The notes under the pieces were generated by a model. It worked only from the letters and a program-made list of their open reading frames with translations, did not search any database and was not told where the DNA came from. The position numbers and the translations under genes are program-made. Source: Tissierella praeacuta DSM 18095 (lineage in GTDB: Bacteria; Bacillota; Clostridia; Tissierellales; Tissierellaceae). Taken from it: DNA of 64,000 nucleotides. The DNA lies in the NCBI RefSeq assembly GCF_900128955.1, contig NZ_FQTY01000003.1, positions 1-64,000 on the forward strand. The letters run 5' to 3'. Each line of letters starts with the position of its first letter. Within the stretch, counting starts at the first letter, position 1. Below are positions 55,827 to 64,000 of this stretch, one piece after another.

Positions 55827-56354
55827 GTGAAAAGCTTTAAGAATTCACTTATTATAATTAGTACATTATTAATATTATTAGTTTTATCATCTTGTCAAAA
55901 TAGTATGATACAAGAGCCAGCTATTAAAATGTTATATGATTCTAAAGAATTAAAGTTAATTTATTATGGAGATAGAAATAATAAAGAGAAAGAAGATATT
56001 GAAGAAGGGATAAAAAGTTATATGGTGGGTAAAAAATTTGTTGAGTTGCCAATTGTTGATTTTAGAGAAAAAATTGAAATTGAAGCACTGAATTTTGAAA
56101 CAACTGAATTTGAAGTTTATGATTATATTGTAGATGACAGAGGTAATATTGTTTCTGATTATGATATAAATCCACTTATATTAAGTTCAATAGAAGACGG
56201 AAATACAGAATTTATATTTGAGAAAATTCAAGACTTAGAAAAATATTATGATTATATGGTGGAAGATAAATACATACATTGCTTATTAATTAGAAGTAAG
56301 ATAAACAAATCTTCTTTTGCATTCGTAACACTTGTATTAAGTCAGAATAAATAA
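55827..56354 (+). CDS. Small lipoprotein of unknown function
   Basis: This 175-residue protein has a GTG start, a signal helix (NSLIIISTLLILLVL) and lipobox LSSC with the lipidated Cys near residue 23. The mature part is acidic and begins QNSMIQEPAIKMLYDSKELK. No family is recognised. The ribosome site is weak (GGAGATGAAATA). It is followed by another exported protein and may form a unit with it. Confidence 0.7.
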   Translation: MKSFKNSLIIISTLLILLVLSSCQNSMIQEPAIKMLYDSKELKLIYYGDRNNKEKEDIEEGIKSYMVGKKFVELPIVDFREKIEIEALNFETTEFEVYDYIVDDRGNIVSDYDINPLILSSIEDGNTEFIFEKIQDLEKYYDYMVEDKYIHCLLIRSKINKSSFAFVTLVLSQNK

Positions 56355-56436
56355 TAATTATTTTCAGCTAATTAATTTTATAATAAGGTATATTGAGAAG
56401 ATAGTAATGATGAAATTCAACCATTAGGAGGTTTTT

Positions 56437-56958
56437 ATGAAAAAGAAATCTATTATTTTACTTTTTGTCATATCCTTATTTTTTGTATGCTTTAATATCG
56501 TCAAAGCTTATAAGCAAGAACAGAATATAAAAACTGAATTAAGAAATAAATGGGGTATTGATATAGATAAGGAAGATAAGCTAAAAAAAATGAAAATAAG
56601 TAGACCACAATGGCATGGAGAACATAATAAGTTTATTTGGTTTGAAGTAAGTAATTCAGAAAATATATTAAATTATATTGAGGTTAACAATTTATATCTA
56701 CATAAAATGAGTTCTAATATAAAGAAAAGGATTATTGAGATAGAAGATGATTTGAATATCGAAAAAGAAGATAGAATTGATTTTAATTCGGATTATTATT
56801 ACACAAAGAAAATAAAACATAATTTTAATCTTTCATCCGAGAAGAAGACAGATATATTATATATCATATTAATAAAAGGAAACAATAATGATAGATATAA
56901 TACAAATATATTTCTTGTTGAAGATTTAAATGTCTTAGATTTAGACAAATCTTTTTAA
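56437..56958 (+). CDS. Small exported protein of unknown function
   Basis: In this 173-residue protein residues 4-24 form a signal or anchor helix (SIILLFVISLFFVCFNIV). The outer part is charged, with WGIDIDKEDKLKKMKISRPQ and ISRPQWHGEHNKFIWFEVSN. AGGAGG lies 7 bases before ATG 56437. I do not recognise the family; position beside the lipoprotein hints at a related role. Confidence 0.65.
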   Translation: MKKKSIILLFVISLFFVCFNIVKAYKQEQNIKTELRNKWGIDIDKEDKLKKMKISRPQWHGEHNKFIWFEVSNSENILNYIEVNNLYLHKMSSNIKKRIIEIEDDLNIEKEDRIDFNSDYYYTKKIKHNFNLSSEKKTDILYIILIKGNNNDRYNTNIFLVEDLNVLDLDKSF

Positions 56959-57029
56959 AGACAAATACCATAATAATGGTAAATGTTACTTATATTTTAT
57001 TAAACAAAGGATATGGTGAGAATGCTTTA

Positions 57030-57300
57030 TTTGGTTTTGTTTTTAAATGACTTGTTAAAAACATCTTACGGGAATCCATCAGATTCTTTAATAAATGAAA
57101 TCTATCATTGAATTAAATTACTTCCAGATGAGAATTTTTGATAGAATATAGAATATGTATTAGAGGCATTTTGTGAAATTAATTTAAGATTTGGAAACTT
57201 ATTTATCAAAGCAATAATATATTATCATACTCTCTGGAGTTGATTGTATTAGTAAATCTATAAGTATCTATATAATCATAGCAGCAGATAATAATACGAC
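57030..57300 (-). mobile_element. Second decayed ISL3-family transposase fragment
   Basis: The minus strand resembles the remnant at 29725-30556 in the region encoding DRFHLLKNL and NLKLISQN-like blocks; stretches such as CAGATTCTTTAATAAATGAA are shared at 57079-57098. It is short and full of stops. Confidence 0.65.
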
Positions 57301-57439
57301 GATAGATAAAGTTGATTATGAAGCCATAACAAAATTTTTACTACTAATGGAAAAACATATTTTAGGTATTAGAAATAGACTATAACTTAATAAATAAATG
57401 GTCTATGGATTTTAAGCAAAGGAATTGAATAATTAATAG

Positions 57440-57580
57440 TTCTAGTTTTTAATTTTCATCCAAGGAGAAATGGTATATCATTAAAGATTATTTTAATTGT
57501 AAGGCAGTTGTTAATGACTATAACCTCAATGTGATAATTGTGTATACATTGAAATATGTTCTATTTTTAAGTAAATAGAT
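57440..57580 (+). repeat. Repeat family 2, copy 4 (partial)
   Basis: TTTTTAATTTTCATCCAAGG, GATTATTTTAATTGTAAGGC and ATAATTGTGTATACATTGAA follow the order seen in copy 2 (PNFQPRK, NNYFNC, KCGYI codons) but with deletions. Confidence 0.55.
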
Positions 57581-57898
57581 GATTACTAGAAGGTAATGTT
57601 ACATGATGAAAAGATTGAATTTTTGCTAAAGCTTTAGTGGTAGAAAGAGAAACAATGAGGTTGACTACTAGGATTATGAGTCTTATACTTATGCTATCAA
57701 TAATATCTAGCATAGGGATAATTAAAATATCTATTTACATTGAAGCTTCAAAGTGCTATGCATAACAAGCTTACCATAGAGTATACAAGAAAGGTGGAGA
57801 ACTATTGAATTATTTACTATAAATACTTCAAAACCCTGTATATGAAAGGATTTTAAAAAGAGTTTTTAATTTAACTGTTCTAAAAGAGGGTGATAAAT
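57581..57898. other. Gap without an intact gene
   Basis: A short frame (57653-57724) reads TMRLTTRIMSLILMLSIISS, like the start of a membrane protein, then stops. Otherwise A/T-rich sequence up to the ribosome site of the DUF3885-type gene. Confidence 0.45.
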
Positions 57899-59017
57899 AT
57901 GAATATAAAAGCTGATTTAAAACAAAATTTTAATGAAATATTAAAACAATATAAAACTAAAGATACAGTCTTATTTCAGTTAAAGTATAAGAATATGCTT
58001 CATATAAACTTAAGTGAGAAGTATCCGTATTTAGAAGATAATAGTCTAAATGAAGATTATGTAAAAGAATGTACTGAAAAAGCAATGGAAGTATATAAAA
58101 TTATGGAATTTAGCAATAATTTACTAATTGTTTATGACGATATATATGGTAATCATGGTTTAAAGGAAAGGGAATTCATTGAAAGTATATTAGAGAATAC
58201 AACTCAATATGATAATTATAAATTAAAATGGAAATACCCCGATGATGAAGATACCTATATATGTAATAGATATATATATCAAGTAGATGAGATAGATATT
58301 AAAAATCTATTTAGAGAAATAGTGTTATCAGATATCGGAGGGAAACTAGATTTGGTTTCATCTATATTTATTATGGATATAGATAATGGATATATTTTTC
58401 ATTTATATGATGATAGGGGACTTATTTTATATGCTAAAAAAGAGGAAGATTTACTAAGTCTGTGGGAAAAGTTTTATGATGATGTATTTACAGGTTGTGA
58501 AAATTTTAAAATAAAGGTAAAAGATTTGTATTGGATAAATAAGTCAAAGGATGATCCCAATGATTTATGTCTACATGGAGACATAGTAGTTATCATAGGA
58601 GGAGAAGAACTATCTTATATTGGAGCAACAGTAAGTGCCTCAGCCCTTAGAATGTTAAAAACACTAACAGAAGATCATTTACCAACAGAAGGTGAACAAA
58701 TGCTACCTTGTTGTGGACATACTATGATAGCCAACAAAACTTTAGATGAGGTAGACATAATTGGATGTAATGATGGCATAGATTGGACTGTTTTACATGA
58801 TGATGGAATCATTAAATTAATAACTGAAAGTGGAAATACTGCTTTTCTTTATTATCTTCAATATAAAAAGGAAGTTATGAGTTTTGCCAATATAGTAGAA
58901 AATTATTATAAGGAATCTACAATTAAAACTATACCAGAAGATGAGTTTGAAAGAAATGGGTATATAGCATTTTGGAATGAGTGGAATAGGAGAATGGGCT
59001 ATAACAAGATATTTTAG
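57899..59017 (+). CDS. DUF3885-type protein with an additional C-terminal domain
   Basis: This 372-residue protein starts at ATG 57899 after GAGGGTG. Residues 1-190 show the DUF3885 pattern (NMLHINLSEKYPYLEDNSLN, IFIMDIDNGYIFHLYDDRGL). From about 205 a second domain appears (YWINKSKDDPNDLCLHGDIV, EGEQMLPCCGHTM, GCNDGIDWTVLHDDG). These domains are usual among cytosolic immunity-type proteins of Firmicutes. A collapsed copy lies at 41740-41926. The function is unproven. Confidence 0.72.
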   Translation: MNIKADLKQNFNEILKQYKTKDTVLFQLKYKNMLHINLSEKYPYLEDNSLNEDYVKECTEKAMEVYKIMEFSNNLLIVYDDIYGNHGLKEREFIESILENTTQYDNYKLKWKYPDDEDTYICNRYIYQVDEIDIKNLFREIVLSDIGGKLDLVSSIFIMDIDNGYIFHLYDDRGLILYAKKEEDLLSLWEKFYDDVFTGCENFKIKVKDLYWINKSKDDPNDLCLHGDIVVIIGGEELSYIGATVSASALRMLKTLTEDHLPTEGEQMLPCCGHTMIANKTLDEVDIIGCNDGIDWTVLHDDGIIKLITESGNTAFLYYLQYKKEVMSFANIVENYYKESTIKTIPEDEFERNGYIAFWNEWNRRMGYNKIF

Positions 59018-59018
59018 A

Positions 59019-59183
59019 ATGAATGGATTTATAGAGATACCAATTGAATTATCAAAGGTAAAGATTTATTTTTCTTATACTTGTGATACTGATAATGAGA
59101 AATTAGGAACTGAGTATAACATTGATGAATTAGTTGCAAATTTATATGGAATTAAGGAGGAATATTATGGAACTAAAGTATGA
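59019..59183 (+). pseudogene. Truncated copy of the small gene at 41910
   Basis: ATG 59019 encodes MNGFIEIPIELSK, matching INGCIEVPMELSE of the intact paralogue, then continues into an unrelated frame (IYFSYTCDTDNEKLGTEYNI). It has the same position behind a DUF3885-type gene as its paralogue. Confidence 0.6.
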
Positions 59184-59694
59184 AGTAACAGAAGAGGATT
59201 ATATAAAGTTTAATATATATCATGCTAAGAATTCAAAATCTCATAAAAAAACATACAATATGCTTAAATATATAATTCCTATTTTATGTGGAGTAGTCAT
59301 ATTTTTTACAGGACCAAGTTTATACAAACAACCAAAACTTTATTGGGGTATTATTTCTATACTATTTATATTAATATGGATAATAAGATTTCCTAAAACA
59401 TATGAAAAATTAATAAGAAAATCTGCCAAAGATATGCTGAACGATGGAGATAATTCATTTATGATATGTCATAATACCATGATAATAAAAGGAAATAATA
59501 TAAAAGTTATTAGTGAACACTCTACTGAAATAACATCAAAAGAAGGTATAAAAGAGATAAAAGTCTATGAGGATATGATACTTATTTATCTAAGTGGATT
59601 TACTGCACATATTGTTCCAACAAGATATTTAACTGAAGAAACTAAAGAGGAACTTTTAAAGAAATTAGAATTTGTAAAAGATAATAATAAATAG
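59167..59694 (+). CDS. YcxB-like membrane protein
   Basis: This 175-residue protein starts at ATG 59167, 6 bases after AAGGAGG. Two membrane helices lie near 35-55 and 62-82 (IIPILCGVVIFFTG, WGIISILFILIWII). The C-terminal half has the YcxB pattern (VISEHSTEITSKEGIKEIKV, LSGFTAHIVPTRYLT). The function of the family is unknown; such proteins often stand beside immunity-type genes. It overlaps the preceding remnant by 17 bases. Confidence 0.78.
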   Translation: MELKYEVTEEDYIKFNIYHAKNSKSHKKTYNMLKYIIPILCGVVIFFTGPSLYKQPKLYWGIISILFILIWIIRFPKTYEKLIRKSAKDMLNDGDNSFMICHNTMIIKGNNIKVISEHSTEITSKEGIKEIKVYEDMILIYLSGFTAHIVPTRYLTEETKEELLKKLEFVKDNNK

Positions 59695-59827
59695 TATCCA
59701 ATATATGGAACAACATTTATATATTGTTCATATTACACATTATAAACAAGTTAAATATTATATATTATTATTTATAACTATAAATTATTTATTAGGTTGA
59801 CTTTATTATATAGAAGGGATTTTTAAA

Positions 59828-60238
59828 ATGAAAAAATTATTAAGGATATATTCGTATTTGATACAGCCAACTATATATAAGATTATATCAAGGGCATTTT
59901 TAGGAATTACTTTGTCATTACTGTGGAATTATTTTATAAATGAGGGTGAAACATACATAATGGTTGAAGAGGCCTTCTTTTTTATAGGAGTGGTTCTATT
60001 AACTATGGCATGGTTTAACTATCTAAAGTTAGATGGAGTTAGTATTGGTATGGTAAGAAAGAGTCGTCAGGAAAAAGATAAGTCTAGTTATAAACCAAAG
60101 AATATAATTGACTTTTTAGAAGGAGAAGTTACAAGTGATGAGCTTGAAGAAAAAGATGAAGTATTATCAGCACTGATAGCTAACATTTTAACAGGAATTT
60201 GTTTTTTAATTCCTTCAATAATCATTATGTGTTTATAA
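59828..60238 (+). CDS. Membrane protein of unknown function (DUF3899-like layout)
   Basis: This 136-residue protein has hydrophobic stretches at about 22-40, 50-68 and 115-135 (EEAFFFIGVVLLTMAWFNYL, NILTGICFLIPSIIIM), with a charged loop between (EVTSDELEEKDEV). The layout is similar to small clostridial membrane proteins, but the family assignment is weak. The AGAAGGG ribosome site is 9 bases from ATG 59828. Confidence 0.62.
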   Translation: MKKLLRIYSYLIQPTIYKIISRAFLGITLSLLWNYFINEGETYIMVEEAFFFIGVVLLTMAWFNYLKLDGVSIGMVRKSRQEKDKSSYKPKNIIDFLEGEVTSDELEEKDEVLSALIANILTGICFLIPSIIIMCL

Positions 60239-60247
60239 ACAATAAAT

Positions 60248-60315
60248 ATCAGATTTTGAAAGGATTATATAATCTATTAGTTTTTATAGGAATGTTTAGC
60301 CATTTCAAATCTGAT
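60248..60315. repeat. Inverted repeat overlapping the opp promoter
   Basis: ATCAGATTTTGAAA (60248-60261) and TTTCAAATCTGAT (60303-60315) are complementary with one bulged base. The right arm touches the -35 box, so it may be an operator. Confidence 0.5.
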
Positions 60316-60343
60316 TGACAATGTAAATTGTTTTTGGTAAAAT
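60315..60343 (+). promoter_or_regulatory. Consensus promoter of the peptide transporter operon
   Basis: TTGACA (60315-60320), 17 bases, then TAAAAT (60338-60343). The leader to ATG 60489 would be about 140 bases. Confidence 0.8.
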
Positions 60344-60488
60344 ATTTTTAATAAATATAATTAATGTTCAGAATATTATCAACAAATTAACAAATTATAA
60401 TTTTGAAATATTAAGCGTTTATATCAAAATTAGGATGAAATGAACAATTATATTTTGTTATTTTTTTATCACAAAAGGGGGAAATATT

Positions 60489-62471
60489 ATGAAAAAGGGA
60501 AATTTCAAATTACTATCATTAATTCTAGTATTAGTTTTAGTGGTTAGTGCTTGTAGTGGTAAGGACTCAAAAACTAATGGTAATAACGATGCTGATAATG
60601 GTGGAGAGACAAAAACAGCCACAGCTATTAAGGATTTAGTTATATCTAAGGTACAAACTAGAGAACTAGAAACATTCAATATTTTATATAGCCAAAGAGC
60701 TGAAGACTCTGAAAACTTAACTAATTTACTTGATCCATTGCTAGAAGTGGATACATATGGTGAATTGGTTCCAGCAATAGCAGAAGAATGGAATACGGAA
60801 GATGGCGGATTAACTTGGACGTTTAAAATTCGTGATGGGGTTAAATGGGTTGATATGAATGGTAAAGAAAAGGCAGCTCTTACAGCAGAAGACTTTGCAA
60901 CAGGACTTGAGTGGATTCTTAATTTCCATAAAAACGATTCATCAAATACATCAATGCCAATTGAAATGATAAAAGGCGCTGAAGAGTATTATGAGTGGAC
61001 AAAAACTCTTTCGGCAGAAGAAGCAAAAGCTTTAACAGCAGAAGCGGGTTCAAAGTTCCGTGAAATGGTTGGATTGGAAATAGACGGTAACAAATTAGTT
61101 TATAAATGTATAACAGAAAAACCATATTTTGATACAGTAGCAACTTATAACTGTTTATATCCATTGTCGCAACAAATGGTTGATGAACTAGGTGGAGCAG
61201 ACAATGTTAGATCTATGAACAATGAAAATATGTGGTATAGTGGAGCTTATACAATGACCCAATATATCCAAGGTAATGAAAAAGTATTTACTAAAAATCC
61301 ATTATATTGGGATAAGGAAGCACAGTTATTTGATACAGTAACTATAAAGATGGTAGAATCCTTAGACGTGGCATATCAATTATATCAATCAGGAGAAATT
61401 GATTATGTTCAATTAACAGAGAGTCAAGTAAATACAATAAGTAAAGATGAAAATCACCAATTTTATAACTATTTAGTACCAGATGTACTGTCTAAGTACT
61501 CATATCAGTTCCATTTTAACTTTAATAAAAATAAAGAAGATGGAACACCTGATACAAATTGGAATACAGCAATTGCAAATAAAGCATTTAGACAAACTTG
61601 GTACTATGGATTAAATTTAGAAAATTATTATAAGAGACAAAATGCCTTAGACCCATATATAGGAGAGAATAATTTCTATACTATGAAGGGTTTAGTATAT
61701 ACTTCAGACGGTACAGAATATACAGAATTAGTTAGACAAGAAATGGGCTTACCAGAACTTAATGGAAAGAAAATGGTGAGACTAGATGAGGCAAAAACAG
61801 CTGAGTTAAAGAAACAAGCTATGGAAGAATTAACAGCATTAGGTGTTACTTTCCCAGTAGAAATTGATTATTATATCGCAGCAGGTAACCAAACTGTTTT
61901 AGATACAGCTAACGTATTAAAACAAATATTCTCAGAGAGTTTGGGAGATGATTTTGTAAAATTTAATATAAAAACTTATGTATCATCAATTAGAAAAGAA
62001 GTTGTACAGCCACATCTTCACTCAATAGCAATTAACGGATGGGGTGCAGACTATGGTGATCCACAAAATTATCTAGGACAAGAAACATATGGTAGTGACA
62101 ATGCTTACTATTCAGCAAACTATTCATATATAAATGAGATAACAAAAGAGACAGAAGCAAACAAAGAATTACTTACAGCTTATAAAGAATTTACTGCATT
62201 AGTAGAAGCAGCAGATGCTATAACTACTGACCTAGATGCTCGTTATAAGGCTTATGCAAAAGCAGAAGCTTATATGCTAGACAATGCATTTACTATACCA
62301 GCTATGTATCAACAGATGGTTGCATTGGCTAAATACGATAATACTAGTAAAATGAATGCCATGTTTGGTATACAAAATGAAAAATTAAAAAATATAAGAA
62401 CAAACTCTAATGGATACACTACAGAGGAAGCTGCAGCTCTTCAAGAGGCGCATAATAAAGGGAAGAAATAG
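60489..62471 (+). CDS. oppA: Oligopeptide ABC transporter substrate-binding lipoprotein
   Basis: In this 660-residue protein a signal helix and lipobox VVSACSGK give a lipidated Cys near residue 22; a Ser/Asn/Asp-rich linker follows. The SBP_bac_5 fold is recognised by LVPAIAEEWNTEDGGLTWTF and the GWGADYGDPQNYL block. It captures peptides outside the cell and delivers them to the permeases encoded next. AAAGGGGG precedes ATG 60489. It is larger than a typical OppA (about 540), as in several clostridial homologues; the exact peptide class is unknown. Confidence 0.9.
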   Translation: MKKGNFKLLSLILVLVLVVSACSGKDSKTNGNNDADNGGETKTATAIKDLVISKVQTRELETFNILYSQRAEDSENLTNLLDPLLEVDTYGELVPAIAEEWNTEDGGLTWTFKIRDGVKWVDMNGKEKAALTAEDFATGLEWILNFHKNDSSNTSMPIEMIKGAEEYYEWTKTLSAEEAKALTAEAGSKFREMVGLEIDGNKLVYKCITEKPYFDTVATYNCLYPLSQQMVDELGGADNVRSMNNENMWYSGAYTMTQYIQGNEKVFTKNPLYWDKEAQLFDTVTIKMVESLDVAYQLYQSGEIDYVQLTESQVNTISKDENHQFYNYLVPDVLSKYSYQFHFNFNKNKEDGTPDTNWNTAIANKAFRQTWYYGLNLENYYKRQNALDPYIGENNFYTMKGLVYTSDGTEYTELVRQEMGLPELNGKKMVRLDEAKTAELKKQAMEELTALGVTFPVEIDYYIAAGNQTVLDTANVLKQIFSESLGDDFVKFNIKTYVSSIRKEVVQPHLHSIAINGWGADYGDPQNYLGQETYGSDNAYYSANYSYINEITKETEANKELLTAYKEFTALVEAADAITTDLDARYKAYAKAEAYMLDNAFTIPAMYQQMVALAKYDNTSKMNAMFGIQNEKLKNIRTNSNGYTTEEAAALQEAHNKGKK

Positions 62472-62485
62472 GATGGTGACTATAT

Positions 62486-63436
62486 ATGATTAAGTATAGT
62501 ACAAAAAGACTGTTACAATCTATTGTAACAGTCTTACTAATAGCAACAATAGTATTTTTACTTATGAGGATGCTTCCAACGGATTATTATTTTACTGAAG
62601 AACAATTGATGAAATTTACAGAAGCACAGAAAAATGAACAATTGTTAGCAGCAGGATTACTAGATCCTATACCAAAACAATTAGTCGATTTTTATGGGAA
62701 ATTAGCTCGTTTTGATTTTGGGGAATCCCGAAGAATTCAAAATGGTGTACCTGTAGTTAAAATTATATCTACTAGATTTGCCATATCTATGAAGCTAGGA
62801 ATAACAGCATTAGGTATTTCATTAATTACTGGGGTGACCATGGGTACCATTCAGTCAAGATTTAAGGATAAATTAGGAGATCATATTGGTACAGCTTATA
62901 CTATTTTTGCTAATGCAGTGCCACCACTGGTATCATATTCACTGGTCTTAATATTGGGGACAAGATTATTAAATTTACCATCCATGTATTCTACAAGAAA
63001 TCCAGGACCATCAAGTATCTTACCGGTTATATGTTTATGTATAAGCAGTATTGCATGGTGGGCGTTGTGGACTAGAAGGTATATGGTAGATGAAATTAAT
63101 AAAGATTATATAAAACTAGCACGAATAAAGGGAATGCCTAATAAAAAGATAATGAGAAAACATGTACTGAGGAATGCATTTGTACCGTTAGCTCAGTATT
63201 TACCAGCATCATTTCTATCAACTGTAAGTGGTTCAATTCTTGTGGAGCGTTTTTTCTCTATACCAGGAATGGGTCCTTTATTGGTAGATTCAATAAATAG
63301 GTATGATTTAAATGTTGTTCAGACAGTAACAATTTTATATGCCACACTAGGTATATTAGGTGTATTTTTTGGAGATATACTTATGATGTTAATTGACCCT
63401 AGAATTACACTGACTAGTGAAGGAGGTTCTAGATAA
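62486..63436 (+). CDS. oppB: Oligopeptide ABC transporter permease (OppB type)
   Basis: This 316-residue protein has six membrane helices, and the EAA-type coupling motif is visible as YIKLARIKGMPNKKIMRKH. The VERFFSIPGMGPLLVDSI block is typical of OppB/DppB. It starts 14 bases after oppA and its stop overlaps the start of the next permease (TAATG). It forms the channel with the second permease. Confidence 0.92.
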   Translation: MIKYSTKRLLQSIVTVLLIATIVFLLMRMLPTDYYFTEEQLMKFTEAQKNEQLLAAGLLDPIPKQLVDFYGKLARFDFGESRRIQNGVPVVKIISTRFAISMKLGITALGISLITGVTMGTIQSRFKDKLGDHIGTAYTIFANAVPPLVSYSLVLILGTRLLNLPSMYSTRNPGPSSILPVICLCISSIAWWALWTRRYMVDEINKDYIKLARIKGMPNKKIMRKHVLRNAFVPLAQYLPASFLSTVSGSILVERFFSIPGMGPLLVDSINRYDLNVVQTVTILYATLGILGVFFGDILMMLIDPRITLTSEGGSR

Positions 63437-64000
63437 TGGCTGTGCATAATAAAACATTAGATGAAAAAATAATAAATGAGGATGAGCTTTTTTACTTTGT
63501 AGATTATTCTCCTGAAGCTGCAGAAAAAATTGGATATTCAGATTATTCCTATTGGAAATCGGTATTTCAAAACTTTTTAAAGAAAAAATCAGCAGTAATA
63601 TTAAGTTTTGTATTCTTGGCATTGGTGATATTTTCTTTTATAGCTTTGAAAATAGGCAAATATGACTATGCATCCTTAGTTCCAGATACTACAAAAGGAT
63701 TTATTAGCCCAAATTCTGAGTATTGGTTTGGAACAGATAACTTAGGTCGTGACTATTGGTCTCAAGTTTGGTATGCTTCTCAGATATCTATTAAACTAGC
63801 TTTAATAGTTGGTTTAGGAGAGTGTATAGTAGGTGTTATTATTGGGTGTTTATGGGGTTATGTTAGAAAACTAGATAGATTTTTTACAGAGTTATATAAT
63901 TTAATATATAATGTTCCGAGTATAATATATTTAACTTTAATTGCACTTGTAGTAGGACAAAGTTTTTGGATTATGGCAATATCTCTTATTGCATTTGGTT
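63436..64000 (+). CDS. oppC: Oligopeptide ABC transporter permease (OppC type), cut by the window end
   Basis: The first 188 residues are visible. An N-terminal cytosolic stretch (MAVHNKTLDEKIINEDELFY) is followed by a helix (VILSFVFLALVIFSFIAL), the FGTDNLGRDYWSQVWY block that marks OppC/DppC, and two more helices. It overlaps oppB by one base. The ATPase genes expected next lie outside the window. Confidence 0.9.
   Translation, partial: MAVHNKTLDEKIINEDELFYFVDYSPEAAEKIGYSDYSYWKSVFQNFLKKKSAVILSFVFLALVIFSFIALKIGKYDYASLVPDTTKGFISPNSEYWFGTDNLGRDYWSQVWYASQISIKLALIVGLGECIVGVIIGCLWGYVRKLDRFFTELYNLIYNVPSIIYLTLIALVVGQSFWIMAISLIAFG

Overview
The window comes from a very AT-rich Gram-positive genome. 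Shine-Dalgarno sites are strong (AGGAGG type), TTG and GTG starts occur, and intrinsic terminators are common. A spore photoproduct lyase, several chemoreceptors and clostridial-style hypothetical genes point to a motile, anaerobic spore-former of the Clostridia/Tissierellia type; the species cannot be fixed from this sequence. I saw no rRNA or tRNA gene.

Layout. 1-1433: the trailer end of a CRISPR array whose penultimate repeat is split by a complete IS3-family element with a 4-bp target duplication. 1548-17176: mostly housekeeping and sensing genes, namely a pirin, a membrane chemoreceptor, a soluble receptor fused to a solute-binding domain, a nuclease-helicase, an RlmCD-like rRNA methyltransferase with an in-frame TGA near its start, a Nudix hydrolase, an ECF sigma/anti-sigma pair and a SWIM protein. 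Remnants of a conjugative-type element (ArdA-like) lie at 14.2-15.4 kb. 17.2-28.5 kb: toxin-antitoxin-like pairs (PIN, RelE/ParE, AbiE), a spore photoproduct lyase, a small acquired-looking gene group, and several dispersed repeats. 28.5-31.7 kb: transposon debris (ISL3 and IS3).

31.7-38.7 kb is the main discovery candidate. A 30-codon precursor-like peptide ending in a Cys-His-Cys motif is followed by a terminator-like hairpin. Then comes a tightly packed operon: radical SAM/SPASM protein, PqqD-like peptide-binding protein, second radical SAM/SPASM protein, a Cys-motif protein without the radical SAM triad, a third and smaller radical SAM protein, and a three-gene ABC exporter. It looks like a complete ribosomal peptide (RiPP) pathway with three radical SAM enzymes, bordered by decayed insertion sequences.

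39-50.8 kb: a cold-shock gene with a long structured leader, debris of immunity-like genes, an XRE regulator next to a chemoreceptor, and an FtsX-type ABC transporter. The transporter faces a histidine-kinase remnant and a D,D-carboxypeptidase, and two near-identical 24-bp operator-like sites lie upstream of the ABC operon and the carboxypeptidase. 51-60.2 kb: a phosphotriesterase-like hydrolase, a broken membrane-anchored serpin, two small exported proteins, and DUF3885/YcxB-type genes. 60.3-64 kb: an oligopeptide ABC operon (binding protein, permease, and a second permease cut by the window edge) with a consensus promoter.

A recurring theme is decay. Many genes carry a single in-frame stop, a frameshift or an internal deletion (rlmCD, DUF6512, two GNATs, abiEii, serpin, ardA, DUF3885 copy), and dispersed repeats sit in the gaps. 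Functions are inferred from translated motifs by eye; no database search was possible.
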